Shown piece by piece: positions 1 through 12,258 of a stretch of 64,000 nucleotides of DNA; within the stretch, counting starts at the first letter, position 1; each line of letters begins with the position of its first letter. The position numbers and the translations under genes are program-made. Source of the stretch: Loktanella sp. UBA3435 (GTDB lineage: Bacteria > Pseudomonadota > Alphaproteobacteria > Rhodobacterales > Rhodobacteraceae); assembly GCA_002378665.1 (NCBI GenBank), contig DFSO01000020.1, positions 1-64,000 of the forward strand, read 5' to 3'. The notes beneath the pieces are model-generated. The model saw only the letters and a list, made by a program, of their open reading frames with translations. It was not told where the DNA came from and searched no databases.

Positions 1-142
1 CAAATTTCCGCGACCACCTCTAACTGCCATCACGTTTGACGCAAATCTTAACGAATTGCTGGCCCCCAATTAACGCCTTAGCAACTCAGAACTGGCAAAT
101 CTGCACTTGGGTACGGGGTATGAAAAGCGAAAAGGTGGACAC

Positions 143-313
143 ATGCAATCCAAGGCAAATGAAGGCATCAAGGTATTGAAATTGAAAGAAACTCATGCAG
201 AAGAGCGATCCGCACGTCAAAGCGATGCGGCAACGATGCTTCGGCTTTGGACGTTGCTAAGCAATGACACAGGCCTCAAAGACACGACCATTGGTCAACG
301 CAATATCTTGTAA
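143..313 (+). CDS. Small protein of unknown function (56 aa)
   Basis: I do not recognise this protein. The start at 143 is chosen because a good ribosome binding site (AAAGGTGG) lies 4-5 bases upstream; an upstream in-frame start at 107 has no such site. The product is hydrophilic and charged, with no signal peptide or membrane segment. A weak hairpin follows the stop. It is divergent in orientation from, and convergent with the end of, the threonine dehydrogenase gene. The RBS is the main evidence that it is translated; it could also be spurious. Confidence 0.4.
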   Translation: MQSKANEGIKVLKLKETHAEERSARQSDAATMLRLWTLLSNDTGLKDTTIGQRNIL

Positions 314-325
314 GGTGTGAGCAGG

Positions 326-341
326 GGGCAACGGTTTGCCC
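326..341 (+). terminator. Possible weak terminator after the small ORF
   Basis: A 6-bp stem (GGGCAA / TTGCCC) with a CGGT loop is followed on the plus strand by AATAACTCTTTT. The T-tract is imperfect. No T-tract follows in the minus direction, so it does not obviously serve tdh. Confidence 0.35.
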
Positions 342-351
342 AATAACTCTT

Positions 352-1389
352 TTAGGTCCAATCGAGCACGACTTTGCCAGATGAGCCAGAGAGCATCGCA
401 CCAAAGCCAGCCTCGAATTCGTCTACTTTGAAGCGATGTGTAATGACGTTGCGCACGTCAAGACCGTTTTCCAACATGGCAATCATTTTATACCAAGTCT
501 CGAAGATTTCGCGCCCGTAAACGCCTTTGATCGTGATCGCTTTGAACACGATCCGCGACCAGTCGACGGGGCTTTTACCAGGGGGAATGCCAAGCAGGGC
601 AATTTTGCCGCCCATCACGAGATTCTCGACCATTTGATCCATGGCTTGCTGGTTACCAGACATCTCTAGGCCGACGTCGAACCCTTGTTTCATTTTAAGG
701 CCTGCCCAGACATCTTTGAGGTCTTGGTTCGCCACATTGACGGGCGTCACGTCGGCAACGCGCCCAGCCAGATCGAGCCTGTCTTGGTTCACGTCCGTAA
801 TCACCACATGCCGTGCGCCAACGTGACGCGCTACAGCAGCGGCCATGATTCCGATGGGGCCAGCGCCCGTGATCAGTACATCCTCTCCGATCAGATCAAA
901 AGAGAGCGCAGTATGTACCGCGTTGCCGAGCGGATCGAGAATCGCGCCGATTTCGTCGTCGATGGCGTCGGGGAGTGGCACGACGTTGAACGCTGGCAGG
1001 CGTAAGTATTCGGCGAATGCGCCTTGCTCGTTCACGCCAATCCCGCGCGTTCCCGGATCAAGGTGAAACTTACCGGCCCGCGATTGGCGGCTGGTTTTGT
1101 TGATCAAATGCCCCTCGCCCGAACAGCGTTGCCCGATCTCAAGGTCGGTTACATTGCGCCCGATCTCGACGATTTCGCCTGCGAATTCATGGCCTGTGAT
1201 CATCGGCACAGGCACAGTGCCAGCCGCCCAAGCGTCCCAATTCCAGATGTGAATATCAGTGCCACAGATGCCAGTTTTCTTCACGCGGATCAGCACATCA
1301 TCAGGGCCAATTTCCGGCACAGGGGCGCGAACCATCCAGAGACCAACTTCCGCTTTTGCCTTTGATAGAGCCTTCATTTCGTTGCTCAT
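352..1389 (-). CDS. tdh: L-threonine 3-dehydrogenase
   Basis: Zinc- and NAD-dependent medium-chain dehydrogenase that oxidises L-threonine to 2-amino-3-ketobutyrate, the first step of threonine conversion to glycine and acetyl-CoA. The 345 residues align end to end with the Tdh family: catalytic zinc residues Cys42, His67 and Glu68, and the Rossmann motif GAGPIG near residue 175. The four cysteines that hold the structural zinc in E. coli Tdh are replaced here (Asn97, Ser100, Ser103, Asp111). The start at 1389 has AGGAG upstream and overlaps the kbl stop by four bases (ATGA), so the two genes are translationally coupled. A start at 1377 would match the E. coli N-terminus but lacks the RBS spacing. 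Confidence 0.96.
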   Translation of the reverse strand: MSNEMKALSKAKAEVGLWMVRAPVPEIGPDDVLIRVKKTGICGTDIHIWNWDAWAAGTVPVPMITGHEFAGEIVEIGRNVTDLEIGQRCSGEGHLINKTSRQSRAGKFHLDPGTRGIGVNEQGAFAEYLRLPAFNVVPLPDAIDDEIGAILDPLGNAVHTALSFDLIGEDVLITGAGPIGIMAAAVARHVGARHVVITDVNQDRLDLAGRVADVTPVNVANQDLKDVWAGLKMKQGFDVGLEMSGNQQAMDQMVENLVMGGKIALLGIPPGKSPVDWSRIVFKAITIKGVYGREIFETWYKMIAMLENGLDVRNVITHRFKVDEFEAGFGAMLSGSSGKVVLDWT

Positions 1390-2570
1390 GACAGAACTCC
1401 TGTGTCGCGGCCTGCTTGGGCAAAGGCGGTCAATGCTGTGTCGAGGTCTGCGCGGGTGAGCGCCGCATTCATTTGGGTTCTGATCCTTGCGCGGCCTTTC
1501 GGGACGACGGGAAAGAAGAAGCCAGAGACATAGACGCCGAGTTCGAACAGACGGGCGGCAAGCGCTTGGGCTTTTTGCGCATCGTAAAGCATGACGGGAA
1601 TGATCGGGTGCTGACCTTCGAGGAGGTCAAAACCTGCGTCAGATAGACCCGCCCGCCAGTAGGCCGCGTTATCGAAAAGTTGGGTACGCAGGTCGTCGCC
1701 CGCCTCGACCAGATCAATCGCGGCGAGACCTGCGGCGACCACCGCGGGGGGCAATGCGTTTGAGAAAAGATAGGGTCGTGCGCGTTGGCGCATAAGGTCG
1801 ATTACGGGTTGCGGACCTGCGATGTAGCCTCCAATTGCACCGCCCATCGCTTTACCGAGCGTGCCTGTCAGCACGTCTGCTTGAATGCCAAAATGCGCGG
1901 GCGTACCTGCCCCTTTTGGCCCCATGAATCCCGTCGCGTGGCAGTCATCGACCATCAGTATAGCGTTGTATTTATCAGCCAAGGCGCGGATTTGATCCAA
2001 AGGCGCGAGGTAGCCGTCCATGCTAAACACGCCGTCGGTGGCGATCATGATATGGCGTGCGCCGTCGGCGCGGGCCGCTTTGAGCTGCGTCTCAAGATCG
2101 GTCATGTCAGCATTGGCGTACCGGTAGCGCTTTGCCTTGCAGAGCCTGATCCCGTCGATGATCGACGCGTGGTTCAAGGCGTCAGAAATGATCGCATCTT
2201 CTGCACCCAAAAGCGGCTCGAACACAGCGGCATTGGCGTCAAAACAGGCCGCGAAGAGGATCGTGTCGTCGTGGCCGAGGAACGACGCAAGCCGCTGTTC
2301 AAGCTGGCGGTGCAGGTCTTGCGTCCCGCAGATAAAACGGACCGAGGCCATGCCGTAACCGTGATCGTCAAGCGCCGTTTTCGCGGCGGAAATCAGGGCA
2401 GGATGATTCGCGAGCCCGAGGTAATTATTGGCACAAAGATTGATCATATCGCGTCCGCCGACGGTGATATGGCCACCTTGGGCCGACGTGATTTCACGCT
2501 CGGTTTTCCAAAGCCCTTCGGCCTGAATTTCGGTTAAGCGGCCGCTGATATCGGTGAGAAAATCTGTCAT
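1386..2570 (-). CDS. kbl: Glycine C-acetyltransferase (2-amino-3-ketobutyrate CoA ligase)
   Basis: PLP enzyme of the alpha-oxoamine synthase family that cleaves 2-amino-3-ketobutyrate with CoA to glycine and acetyl-CoA, taking the product of Tdh. At 394 residues it is full length. Visible are [11 protein letters not shown] (cofactor-binding Asp and His) and [10 protein letters not shown], which contains the PLP lysine. An AAAAGGAG ribosome binding site precedes the ATG at 2570. It is first in the kbl-tdh operon and divergent from the thiolase gene, with about 120 bp of shared promoter region in which I see no riboswitch. Confidence 0.96.
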   Translation of the reverse strand: MTDFLTDISGRLTEIQAEGLWKTEREITSAQGGHITVGGRDMINLCANNYLGLANHPALISAAKTALDDHGYGMASVRFICGTQDLHRQLEQRLASFLGHDDTILFAACFDANAAVFEPLLGAEDAIISDALNHASIIDGIRLCKAKRYRYANADMTDLETQLKAARADGARHIMIATDGVFSMDGYLAPLDQIRALADKYNAILMVDDCHATGFMGPKGAGTPAHFGIQADVLTGTLGKAMGGAIGGYIAGPQPVIDLMRQRARPYLFSNALPPAVVAAGLAAIDLVEAGDDLRTQLFDNAAYWRAGLSDAGFDLLEGQHPIIPVMLYDAQKAQALAARLFELGVYVSGFFFPVVPKGRARIRTQMNAALTRADLDTALTAFAQAGRDTGVLS

Positions 2571-2690
2571 CGGAGACTCCTTTTAGGGCTAGCTTAGGGT
2601 GAGCGTGTCGAACTTCCCAGCGAAATGACCTGACGTTTTGCTGTTCGCAACTATTCGGTTTGATAGGCTTGTAGAAAATAGGAGGCGAAC

Positions 2691-3866
2691 ATGACGGATA
2701 TCGTGATTTTGGGCGGTGCGCGCACTGCAATTGGTGGTTTTGGTGGGGCATTGGCGAGGACTTCGCCGATTGAGCTTGGCACTGTAGTCGCGAAGGCCGC
2801 GATGGAACGGGCGGGGGTTGATCCGGCGCAGATCGGGCATGTGGCGTTAGGTCATGTGATCAATACCGAGCCGAAAGATATGTATGTCAGCCGCGTAGCC
2901 GCGATGCAGGCAGGCATTCCTGACGGGACGCCTGCGATGAATGTGAACCGCCTTTGCGGGTCGGGTGTACAGGCGATTGTGTCGATGGTCCAAAACCTGT
3001 TGTTGGGGGATGCTGATTTTGCATTGGCAGGCGGGTCCGAGAATATGAGCCGCTCGCCCTATATCGTTTCCGACATGCGCTGGGGCGCGAAGATGGGCGA
3101 TATCAAGTCCCGCGACATGATGCTCGGTGCGCTGAATTGTCCGTTCGGGACCGGGCATATGGGCGTGACTGCCGAAAATGTGGCGCGTGAGCATGGGATC
3201 AGTCGTGCCGATCAGGATGCTTTCGCGCTACAAAGCCAAGAACGTGCGGCGGCAGCAATTGCAGCGGGCTATTTCGACAGCCAGATCGTGCCCGTTCAGG
3301 TGCGTGTGAAACGCGACATGGTTGATTTTGCCCGTGACGAACATCCGAAGGCGACGAGCCTAGAAACACTTGGCGGCTTGCGCCCTGTGTTTGAGAAAGA
3401 CGGGACTGTGACGCCGGGCAATGCCTCTGGTCTGAACGACGGTGCGGCGGCGATTGTGCTGGCGCGGGCGGATGCGGCGGAGGCTGCGGGGCTCACGCCA
3501 AAGTTCCGCATTTTGGGATATGGTCATGCAGGGGTGCGCCCTGAGGTGATGGGCATTGGGCCTGTCCCTGCGGTCCGTAACTTGCTGGCAAAGACGGGGC
3601 TGAAGGCGTCTGATTTTGATGTGATTGAGAGCAATGAGGCATTCGCCTCACAAGCACTCGCGGTCAGCAATGAGCTTGGCTTTGACCCAGCAATTGTGAA
3701 CCCGAATGGTGGTGCGATTGCGCTCGGCCATCCTGTTGGTGCGACGGGTGCGATCATCACGGTGAAGGCAATGTACGAGCTGGAACGCACGGGCGGCAAG
3801 CGTGCGCTTGTCACCATGTGCATTGGTGGCGGTCAGGGCATCGCCTTGGCAATCGAGCGGATTTAG
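2691..3866 (+). CDS. Acetyl-CoA C-acetyltransferase (thiolase)
   Basis: Thiolase II family, 391 residues, catalysing condensation of two acetyl-CoA or cleavage of acetoacetyl-CoA. The nucleophile Cys89 sits in NRLCGSG; His347 in ALGHPVGATG and Cys377 in CIGGG complete the catalytic set. AGGAGG lies 5 bases before the ATG. The gene stands alone, without phaB or other PHA genes beside it, so a role in PHB synthesis or in beta-oxidation cannot be decided from context. Its 3' end overlaps that of convergent yaaA by four bases. Acetyl-CoA released by Kbl is a possible link to the neighbouring operon. Confidence 0.93.
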   Translation: MTDIVILGGARTAIGGFGGALARTSPIELGTVVAKAAMERAGVDPAQIGHVALGHVINTEPKDMYVSRVAAMQAGIPDGTPAMNVNRLCGSGVQAIVSMVQNLLLGDADFALAGGSENMSRSPYIVSDMRWGAKMGDIKSRDMMLGALNCPFGTGHMGVTAENVAREHGISRADQDAFALQSQERAAAAIAAGYFDSQIVPVQVRVKRDMVDFARDEHPKATSLETLGGLRPVFEKDGTVTPGNASGLNDGAAAIVLARADAAEAAGLTPKFRILGYGHAGVRPEVMGIGPVPAVRNLLAKTGLKASDFDVIESNEAFASQALAVSNELGFDPAIVNPNGGAIALGHPVGATGAIITVKAMYELERTGGKRALVTMCIGGGQGIALAIERI

Positions 3867-4633
3867 GTCGGATAATCACGCAGGAAAACCCATTTGCCCC
3901 CGTCCGAGAGGCCGGGGTCAAATGCGTATCCACCAGCAGAAAAGCCTTTAATAGACTCTGCATCCGTGAGGCGGTTTTCGACGATATAGCGCGCCATCGC
4001 CCCGCGTGCGCGTTTTGCGAAGAAGGACACGATGCGCGGGCGGTCGCCTTTGATTTCCATGAATTGCGGCGTGATGACGCGCAGTTTTAGCGCCTTGCGA
4101 TCCGCCGCGCCAAAGTATTCTTGGCTAGCACAATTGACCAAAGTGTCCGTGCCGATCTGGGTTGCTTGGGCGTTCAAAGCCTTGGCAATCGTGTCACCCC
4201 AATAGTCATAAAGCGACGCGCCGCGCCGTGTTTTGAGGCGGCTGCCCATCTCTAAACGGTAGGGCTGGATCGCGTCGAGCGGGCGCAGCAGACCATAGAG
4301 GCCTGAAAGTATCCCAAGGTGGTCTTGCGCCCATGCGAGGTCGTCTTCGGAGAGCGTTTTAGCCTCTAGGCCTTGGTAGGTGTCACCGTTGAATGCAAGC
4401 GCTGCAGGTTTGACCGCGTCCGCCGATGGCTCTGCTGCGAAGGCCGCGAAACGGTCTCGATTGAGGCGGGCAAGGTCGTCGGAAATGCTCATCAAATTCT
4501 TGAGTTCTGTCAGCGTCAGGTTCTTGGCGGTCTTGGAAAGACGCACGGCGTCCTCTTGGAACTGCGGCTGGGTCGGCCTAATTTCCGTAGGCTGCATATC
4601 AAGAGATTTGGCGGGTGAGACGACGACGAGCAT
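3863..4633 (-). CDS. yaaA: Peroxide stress protein YaaA (DUF328/UPF0246)
   Basis: 256 residues with the family N-terminus MLVVVSPAKSLD and the typical PFxxLYDYWGD-like central segment. In E. coli YaaA lowers intracellular free iron during peroxide stress and binds DNA; that role is family knowledge, not visible here. Its ATG overlaps the stop of pncA by one base (TAATG), so the two are co-transcribed and probably coupled. The end overlaps the convergent thiolase gene by four bases, leaving no room for a terminator. Confidence 0.92.
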   Translation of the reverse strand: MLVVVSPAKSLDMQPTEIRPTQPQFQEDAVRLSKTAKNLTLTELKNLMSISDDLARLNRDRFAAFAAEPSADAVKPAALAFNGDTYQGLEAKTLSEDDLAWAQDHLGILSGLYGLLRPLDAIQPYRLEMGSRLKTRRGASLYDYWGDTIAKALNAQATQIGTDTLVNCASQEYFGAADRKALKLRVITPQFMEIKGDRPRIVSFFAKRARGAMARYIVENRLTDAESIKGFSAGGYAFDPGLSDGGKWVFLRDYPT

Positions 4634-5238
4634 TAGGCGACCTTTGCGTTTTTAAGCGTCACGCCAGCGGTTTGCATCCCATCGGCTGCCACTTTGAGTG
4701 AGCCGTCGAAATCAATGGCGCGGCACAGGGACAGATCAACGGTGACATCAAAGCCCAAACGCGCCGCATCGACGGCGGAGTAATTCACGCAGAAATCTGT
4801 GGCGAGGCCGACCAAAGTCAATGTCGTGATGCCGCGTGTGCGCAAATAGCCCTCTAGTCCCGTTGGTGTTTTGTGGTCGTTTTCAAAGAATGCGGAATAG
4901 CTGTCGATTGCTGAGTTATACCCTTTGCGCACAATCATATCTGCGCGGTCCGTGTTGAGCGCGGGGTGGAATGCGGCGCCCTCGGTCCCTTGGATACAGT
5001 GATCGGGCCAAAGGACTTGCGGGCCGTAGGGCATCTCGACGACGGACATGGGCGCGGCGCTAAGGCTGCTGGCGAAGGAGGAATGCCCAGCGGGGTGCCA
5101 GTCTTGCGTCAGGATCACGGCGTCATAGCGGTCCATTGCGGCGTTGATGCCTGCGACGATTTCATCGCCGCCATCCACGGCCAAGGCCCCGTTCGGGCAA
5201 AAATCGTTTTGTACATCGATCACTAAAAGGGCATGCAT
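4633..5238 (-). CDS. pncA: Nicotinamidase
   Basis: Cysteine hydrolase of the isochorismatase fold that converts nicotinamide to nicotinate in NAD salvage. The 201-residue protein starts MHALLVIDVQNDF (catalytic Asp, metal-binding region), carries the Lys in VRKGYNS and the nucleophile Cys in ATDFCVNYSA. The reading frame stays open far upstream to 6108, but that part is antisense to the Hsp70-like gene; the true start at 5238 has GGAGA upstream and begins the conserved domain. First gene of the pncA-yaaA pair, divergent from the Hsp70-like gene. Confidence 0.94.
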   Translation of the reverse strand: MHALLVIDVQNDFCPNGALAVDGGDEIVAGINAAMDRYDAVILTQDWHPAGHSSFASSLSAAPMSVVEMPYGPQVLWPDHCIQGTEGAAFHPALNTDRADMIVRKGYNSAIDSYSAFFENDHKTPTGLEGYLRTRGITTLTLVGLATDFCVNYSAVDAARLGFDVTVDLSLCRAIDFDGSLKVAADGMQTAGVTLKNAKVA

Positions 5239-5361
5239 TTGGGTCTCCAATTCGTGTTGATGACTGGGTAAGTCAGCAAGACGCGCAAGGCAAGGGTTCG
5301 CCCCTTGGCATGGGCGCGTGAATGGCCTATTGCCGCCTCTCTGAATGATAGGAAGCGCGTG

Positions 5362-6606
5362 ATGACCCAGACCCTTGGCATTGATTTTGGCACATCGAAC
5401 ACGGCTGCAGCTGTGCTTGTTGGTGGACATGCGCATTTGATCGAGGTCGAGCCAGGTCGGACCAGTCTGCCGACCTCGGTGTTTTTCGATTATGAGCGCA
5501 AGGTCACGACCTATGGGTCCGTGGCCAATGCGGCCCTGATCGAGGGGCGCGAGGGGCGGTTCATGCGTGCGCTGAAGTCTGTGCTTGGCACGCCGTTGAT
5601 GCGTGAAAAGCGGCAGATTGCTTATGAGCAGATGACTTTGATCGAGGTCGTGGCGCGTTTTTTGCGAACCGTACGCGAGCGTGCCGAGGCCTCTACAGGT
5701 ACGAAGTTTGACTACGCGCTGTCGGGTCGTCCAGTGCGATTTCATTCGTCCGACGATGCCCGCAATGCGCAGGCCGAGATTGACTTGCGCGAAGCCTATA
5801 TGGTTGCGGGTTTTTCGGATGTTTCGTTCATGTATGAACCAGAGGCGGCGGCCTTGGCGGCCGGTCCCTTGGCAAAAGGGAAGCTTGGTCTGATCATCGA
5901 TATCGGCGGTGGTACATCGGATTTTTCTATCTTTGAACGTGAAGGCGACGAGACACGGATTGTCGCCAGCCACGGTGTGTGCGTCGGCGGCACGGATTTT
6001 GACAAGGCGATTAGTGTAGCGCAGGTCATGCCGCTTTTTGGTCATGGGTCCGAGATAAAAAACGAGATCGGACCAGGGACGCATACAGCACCCAATGGCA
6101 TCTTTCATGATCTGGCATCTTGGGAGAAAATCCCGTTTCTCTATACTGCTGAAATGCGCAGAACGGCGACGCTGTTTCGCAAATTGGGTATGCAGCCAGA
6201 ACTGTTCAAGCGGTTGTCAGATGTGCTGGAACTTGAGCTTGGCCACGACATCGCCTTCGCCGTTGAGGCGGGCAAGATACGTGTGAACGCACCAGAGGCC
6301 GTTGATGCGGCGATTGATTTAAGGGTGATTGAAAAGCAGCTTTGGGCGCGTATGAGCGCCTCCGATCTGTCACGCATTCTCGGCGATCATGCGATGACAG
6401 TGAAATCGGCGGCGCTAGATACGTTGCGAATGGCGGGCATTCCACAGGATCAAATCGGGCAGATTGTTTTTGTCGGTGGTTCAAGCCTGATGCAGGTGAT
6501 TGAGACCGCGATGGTCGATCTTTTTCCCCATGCCATTCTGGAACGAACCGAGGCGTTTACCGCTGTGGCCGACGGACTTGCGATTGCCGCTGCGCGCCGC
6601 GCTTAA
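5362..6606 (+). CDS. Hsp70-family ATPase, YegD-like (ATPase domain only)
   Basis: 414 residues made almost entirely of an Hsp70/actin-type nucleotide-binding domain: phosphate 1 motif [11 protein letters not shown] at the N-terminus, phosphate 2 motif [11 protein letters not shown] near residue 180, adenosine motif FVGGSSLM near 370. The substrate-binding domain and DnaK C-terminal lid are missing, as in E. coli YegD, whose client is unknown. The start at 5362 has AGGAAG 6 bases upstream; the longer frame from 5305 would run into the pncA promoter. Followed by trhO on the same strand 41 bases later. Confidence 0.88.
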   Translation: MTQTLGIDFGTSNTAAAVLVGGHAHLIEVEPGRTSLPTSVFFDYERKVTTYGSVANAALIEGREGRFMRALKSVLGTPLMREKRQIAYEQMTLIEVVARFLRTVRERAEASTGTKFDYALSGRPVRFHSSDDARNAQAEIDLREAYMVAGFSDVSFMYEPEAAALAAGPLAKGKLGLIIDIGGGTSDFSIFEREGDETRIVASHGVCVGGTDFDKAISVAQVMPLFGHGSEIKNEIGPGTHTAPNGIFHDLASWEKIPFLYTAEMRRTATLFRKLGMQPELFKRLSDVLELELGHDIAFAVEAGKIRVNAPEAVDAAIDLRVIEKQLWARMSASDLSRILGDHAMTVKSAALDTLRMAGIPQDQIGQIVFVGGSSLMQVIETAMVDLFPHAILERTEAFTAVADGLAIAAARRA

Positions 6607-6647
6607 GCAGGGTTGATCGACGCCGCGTTCGGGCGTATTTGGGCGGC

Positions 6648-7556
6648 ATGTTTACAGTTGCAGCACTCTACCATTTCACGCGTTTCGATGACACGAGCGC
6701 AATCCGTGGCCCGCTTTTGGACCTGTGCAAATCGCGCGGGATTAGCGGTACTTTACTTTTGGCCCGCGAAGGGATCAACGGCACGATTGCAGGCGACCGC
6801 GCGGGCGTCGACGCGGTCATCGCGCATATCCGCGCCTTGCCCGGATGTGCCGATCTGATCTGGAAAGAAAGCACAGCGACAGAGCCGCCTTTTCACCGTA
6901 TGAAAGTGCGCTTGAAGCGCGAAATCGTCACGATGGGGCAGCCCGACGTCGACCCGACTGCGAAGGTTGGCCACTACGTGAACCCCGAGGATTGGAACGC
7001 GCTGATCACCTCGCCGGACGTTGCCGTGATTGATACGCGCAACGATTACGAGGTCGCAATTGGCACGTTTGACGGAGCAATTGACCCTGAGACGAAATCC
7101 TTTGGCGAGTTCCCCGCATGGTGGGAGGCCAATAAGGATCGGTTCCACAATAAGCGGATAGCAATGTTTTGCACGGGCGGGATTCGCTGCGAAAAATCAA
7201 CGAATTACCTGATCGGTCAAGGCGTTGAAGATGTGTTCCACCTTAAGGGTGGTATCCTGAAATACCTCGAAGAAGTGCCGCAAGAAGAAAGCGCTTGGGA
7301 CGGTGAATGCTTTGTTTTTGACAGCCGCGTCAGTGTTGGTCACGGCCTGAAGGAAGGGCCTCACCAGCTTTGCTATGCCTGCCGCCGCCCGATTTTACCT
7401 CAGGACCGCAGTCGTCCTGAATTTGAGGAAGGTGTCGCCTGCCATCAATGTGCGACTGAGACGACCGAGGAAGACAAGGGCCGTTTCCGCGAGCGTCAAA
7501 AGCAGATCGCTTTGGCCAAAAAGCGCGGCACACATCACATTGGTGGCCTCACTTAA
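6648..7556 (+). CDS. trhO: tRNA uridine(34) hydroxylase TrhO (rhodanese-like)
   Basis: About 302 residues: an N-terminal acylphosphatase-like domain ([15 protein letters not shown]), a central rhodanese domain with the catalytic cysteine in [10 protein letters not shown], and a C-terminal cysteine-rich segment (CYACRRP, CHQC). This is the YceA/TrhO family, which hydroxylates U34 of certain tRNAs from prephenate-derived chemistry. I chose the ATG at 6648; a TTG three codons upstream is possible. The stop abuts the ATG of the next gene, suggesting an operon. Confidence 0.93.
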   Translation: MFTVAALYHFTRFDDTSAIRGPLLDLCKSRGISGTLLLAREGINGTIAGDRAGVDAVIAHIRALPGCADLIWKESTATEPPFHRMKVRLKREIVTMGQPDVDPTAKVGHYVNPEDWNALITSPDVAVIDTRNDYEVAIGTFDGAIDPETKSFGEFPAWWEANKDRFHNKRIAMFCTGGIRCEKSTNYLIGQGVEDVFHLKGGILKYLEEVPQEESAWDGECFVFDSRVSVGHGLKEGPHQLCYACRRPILPQDRSRPEFEEGVACHQCATETTEEDKGRFRERQKQIALAKKRGTHHIGGLT

Positions 7557-8624
7557 ATGGCGCTGATGTCCCCTTTGATCGCGCAATTTTGGTCGCTGGT
7601 CATTGGGGTGGTGAGCGGGCTTTTGGCCTATGCAGCGGGCCTACCTCTGCCTTGGATGCTGGGTTCGATGATTGGTAATATGGGGTTCGCCCTAGCGGGA
7701 GCACCGATTGCTGGCCCGACAAAATTGCGCCCCTATGTGATTCCCATTTTGGGGGTAATGCTCGGCTCTGCGATTACGGCTGATATCCTTTCTCAGCTTG
7801 GGGGCTGGGCGCTAACGGTCGTGATTTTGCCGCTATATCTGGCCGTCGCTGCGGGCCTGTCTTTCTACGTTTATCGCCGTGTCGGTGGATATGATCCCGT
7901 GACCGCCTATTATTCGGCCATGCCTGGCGGATTGAATGAGATGCTTATCCTGGGCGGCGAAGCGGGCGGGAATGAACGTAAGATTGCGTTGGCCCATGCT
8001 GCCCGCGTCTTGCTTGTTATCCTGTTTGTTGCGTTGTTTTTCGGGCTCTTCCTTGGGGTCAGATCAGGTGCCAATATCAGCAATTGGATCCCGCTTAATG
8101 CTCCGTCGCCAATGGATTACGTCTATCTACTTGGTGCGGCTTCCGTCGGGAGTTGGTTGGGCAAGAAGGCCCGCTTGCCAGCCGCTGCCGTGTTCGGCCC
8201 GATGATCGTCAGCGGCATTTTACACGCGTTCAAGTTCGTCGAGATTGCGCCGCCCTCGGTCTTTGTGATCGCATCGCAGGTTGTGATCGGATCAATTATC
8301 GGGACGCGGTTTATCGGCGCAACTTGGCGTGAGTTGCGTCGTGACATGGGGCTCGCAGTGCTCGGCACTGGCGTCATGTTGATCGTCGCTGTCGCATTTG
8401 GCGCAGGGATCGCTTGGGCGTCACATATGTCAATTAGCCAAGCGTTTTTGGCTTTCGCACCAGGTGGTTTGACGGAAATGTCGCTGCTCACTTTGGCGAT
8501 GAATCAAGACGTGGCTTACGTCTCGACCATGCATATCATCCGCATCACGGTGGTTGTCGGTGTCGCGGCGTTTGTCTTTGGCCTGCTTGGGAAACGGATC
8601 GCCAAACAGACCAAAGAGCCTTAA
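7557..8624 (+). CDS. AbrB-family integral membrane protein
   Basis: 355 residues, very hydrophobic, about ten membrane segments in two similar halves. Each half has the family's PGGL element: MPGGLNEMLILGGEAG near residue 122 and APGGLTEMSLLT near 302. The family (COG3180) is named after E. coli AbrB, reported as a regulator of aidB; transport has been proposed but the function is not established. The gene starts one base after the trhO stop. It ends one base from the convergent gyrB stop. Confidence 0.85.
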   Translation: MALMSPLIAQFWSLVIGVVSGLLAYAAGLPLPWMLGSMIGNMGFALAGAPIAGPTKLRPYVIPILGVMLGSAITADILSQLGGWALTVVILPLYLAVAAGLSFYVYRRVGGYDPVTAYYSAMPGGLNEMLILGGEAGGNERKIALAHAARVLLVILFVALFFGLFLGVRSGANISNWIPLNAPSPMDYVYLLGAASVGSWLGKKARLPAAAVFGPMIVSGILHAFKFVEIAPPSVFVIASQVVIGSIIGTRFIGATWRELRRDMGLAVLGTGVMLIVAVAFGAGIAWASHMSISQAFLAFAPGGLTEMSLLTLAMNQDVAYVSTMHIIRITVVVGVAAFVFGLLGKRIAKQTKEP

Positions 8625-8625
8625 T

Positions 8626-11061
<2,436 letters not shown>

Positions 11062-11071
11062 CTACCCGCTA

Positions 11072-11100
11072 AATATAGGCGTTTTGACAGGGATTGTCAC
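11072..11100 (-). promoter_or_regulatory. Predicted sigma-70 promoter of gyrB
   Basis: On the minus strand GTGACA (11095-11100) and TATATT (11072-11077) are separated by exactly 17 bases and each matches the sigma-70 consensus at five of six positions. The -10 box lies 28 bases before the gyrB ATG. Confidence 0.65.
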
Positions 11101-11122
11101 GGCGAAACCCCCATATTTTGCG

Positions 11123-11743
11123 TTAGATGAAGGGGATAACCAGACCAACCAAAATGAGCAGTGAACCTGCTGTGATATTCGTACGACGCAGGGCTTTTGG
11201 GGAGGTCAGAAACGCCTTGGCTTTGTGTATCGAGGCCGCCAAAATCAGGTTACCGATCAGTGGCACCAAGAACGATAAAAAGCAGATTGCGGCGATGTCG
11301 GCCCATGTCAATTTCGTCAAATCGAAGAAGCCCGGCAACATGCCCATGTAGAACAGAATGGCCTTTGGGTTGCCAAGGATGACAGCGAGACCTGCAAGGA
11401 ACCCCGCCCACATTCCGGGCTTGGTAAGCGCACTATCCGTCGAGATTTTCGCGCCAGCACTGCGGATGATCAGAAACCCCATGATAAGGAATGTCGCGCA
11501 GGCGACCCATTTGAGGAAAACGAGGAACCCTGAGAAGACCGAGACGATCCAAGTCACGCCAAGGATCGCAAGGAACGGCCAAAGGACGTCACCCACGACG
11601 ACACCCAACGCGAGTGGCCATGCGGCGTGAAATCCTCCCGAGAGCGATCGTGCCACGAGGGCCACCCACACCGGACCAGGGGTGAGGAACAGAACAAGCA
11701 ACGCGCCCGCATAGAGCATCAGGTCATAGACTGAAATCGTCAT
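11123..11743 (-). CDS. LysE-family amino acid exporter
   Basis: 206 residues with about six membrane segments and the LysE/RhtB signature near the N-terminus (TPGPVWVALVARSLSGG). Family members export amino acids such as lysine, homoserine or threonine; the substrate here cannot be read from sequence. The ATG at 11743 is preferred over a TTG one codon upstream. It lies between the VOC gene and gyrB on the same strand, 83 bases after the VOC gene starts its 3' flank. Confidence 0.87.
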   Translation of the reverse strand: MTISVYDLMLYAGALLVLFLTPGPVWVALVARSLSGGFHAAWPLALGVVVGDVLWPFLAILGVTWIVSVFSGFLVFLKWVACATFLIMGFLIIRSAGAKISTDSALTKPGMWAGFLAGLAVILGNPKAILFYMGMLPGFFDLTKLTWADIAAICFLSFLVPLIGNLILAASIHKAKAFLTSPKALRRTNITAGSLLILVGLVIPFI

Positions 11744-11826
11744 CAATAAGCGCGTCCTGCAAGGTTATGTGTCGCATCGTCATCTCACGCCAAATCGGTC
11801 AATGACAATAGCCAAAGGTGCATCAC

Positions 11827-12258
11827 TTAAGCCTCAGGTAAGGTCAATGATCCATCGGGGTTGAGTTGCCAGAACGGGTTCATTGCGAGTTCCCAAACGT
11901 GTCCATCCGGATCGGCATAATAGCCAGAATATCCGCCCCAAAATACTTTCTCTGGAGCTTTCAAGGCGGTCGCGCCACACTTCAATGCAAGGGCATAGGC
12001 CTCGTCAACCTCCGCCTCTGTCGTAAAGTTTTGCGCCAAAGTGGAGGCACCTGTGCCAAGCTTCGCATCAGGGCGGCCTTGATCTTTTGCGAGTGGTTCA
12101 AGGCCAAACAGTCCAAACAAAAGGCCATTGATTTGGTAGAATACCACCTGCCCCTCCACTTCGCTTGTAGGCCTCCAACCCATTGCGTCGTAAAAGTTTT
12201 TCGACCTTTGCAGGTCCGATACGCCCAGAGTGATCAGGGTCACACGCTGTGGAGTCAT
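11827..12258 (-). CDS. VOC-family (glyoxalase/dioxygenase fold) protein
   Basis: 143 residues with the paired beta-alpha-beta-beta-beta units of the vicinal oxygen chelate fold: VTLITLGVSDLQRSKNFYDAMG at the start and YSGYYADPDGHVWELA near the end, the latter with the usual metal-binding Glu. Substrate unknown; glyoxalase, bleomycin resistance and dioxygenase members share the fold. Its ATG overlaps the recF stop by four bases, so it is translationally coupled to recF, an unusual position for such a protein inside the dnaA-gyrB block. Confidence 0.85.
   Translation of the reverse strand: MTPQRVTLITLGVSDLQRSKNFYDAMGWRPTSEVEGQVVFYQINGLLFGLFGLEPLAKDQGRPDAKLGTGASTLAQNFTTEAEVDEAYALALKCGATALKAPEKVFWGGYSGYYADPDGHVWELAMNPFWQLNPDGSLTLPEA

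Noticed and set aside
2571..2690. Glycine riboswitch or other leader RNA in front of kbl-tdh or the thiolase gene
   Set aside because: The 120-base gap is too short and shows none of the conserved glycine-riboswitch core.
5291..5307. CAAGGG/CCCTTG inverted repeat between pncA and the Hsp70-like gene
   Set aside because: Short stem with no T-tract, and no known operator family fits; likely chance in GC-rich DNA.
5239..6108. Upstream extension of the pncA reading frame to 491 codons
   Set aside because: The extra 290 codons are antisense to the Hsp70-like gene and show no domain; the nicotinamidase domain, with RBS, starts at 5238.
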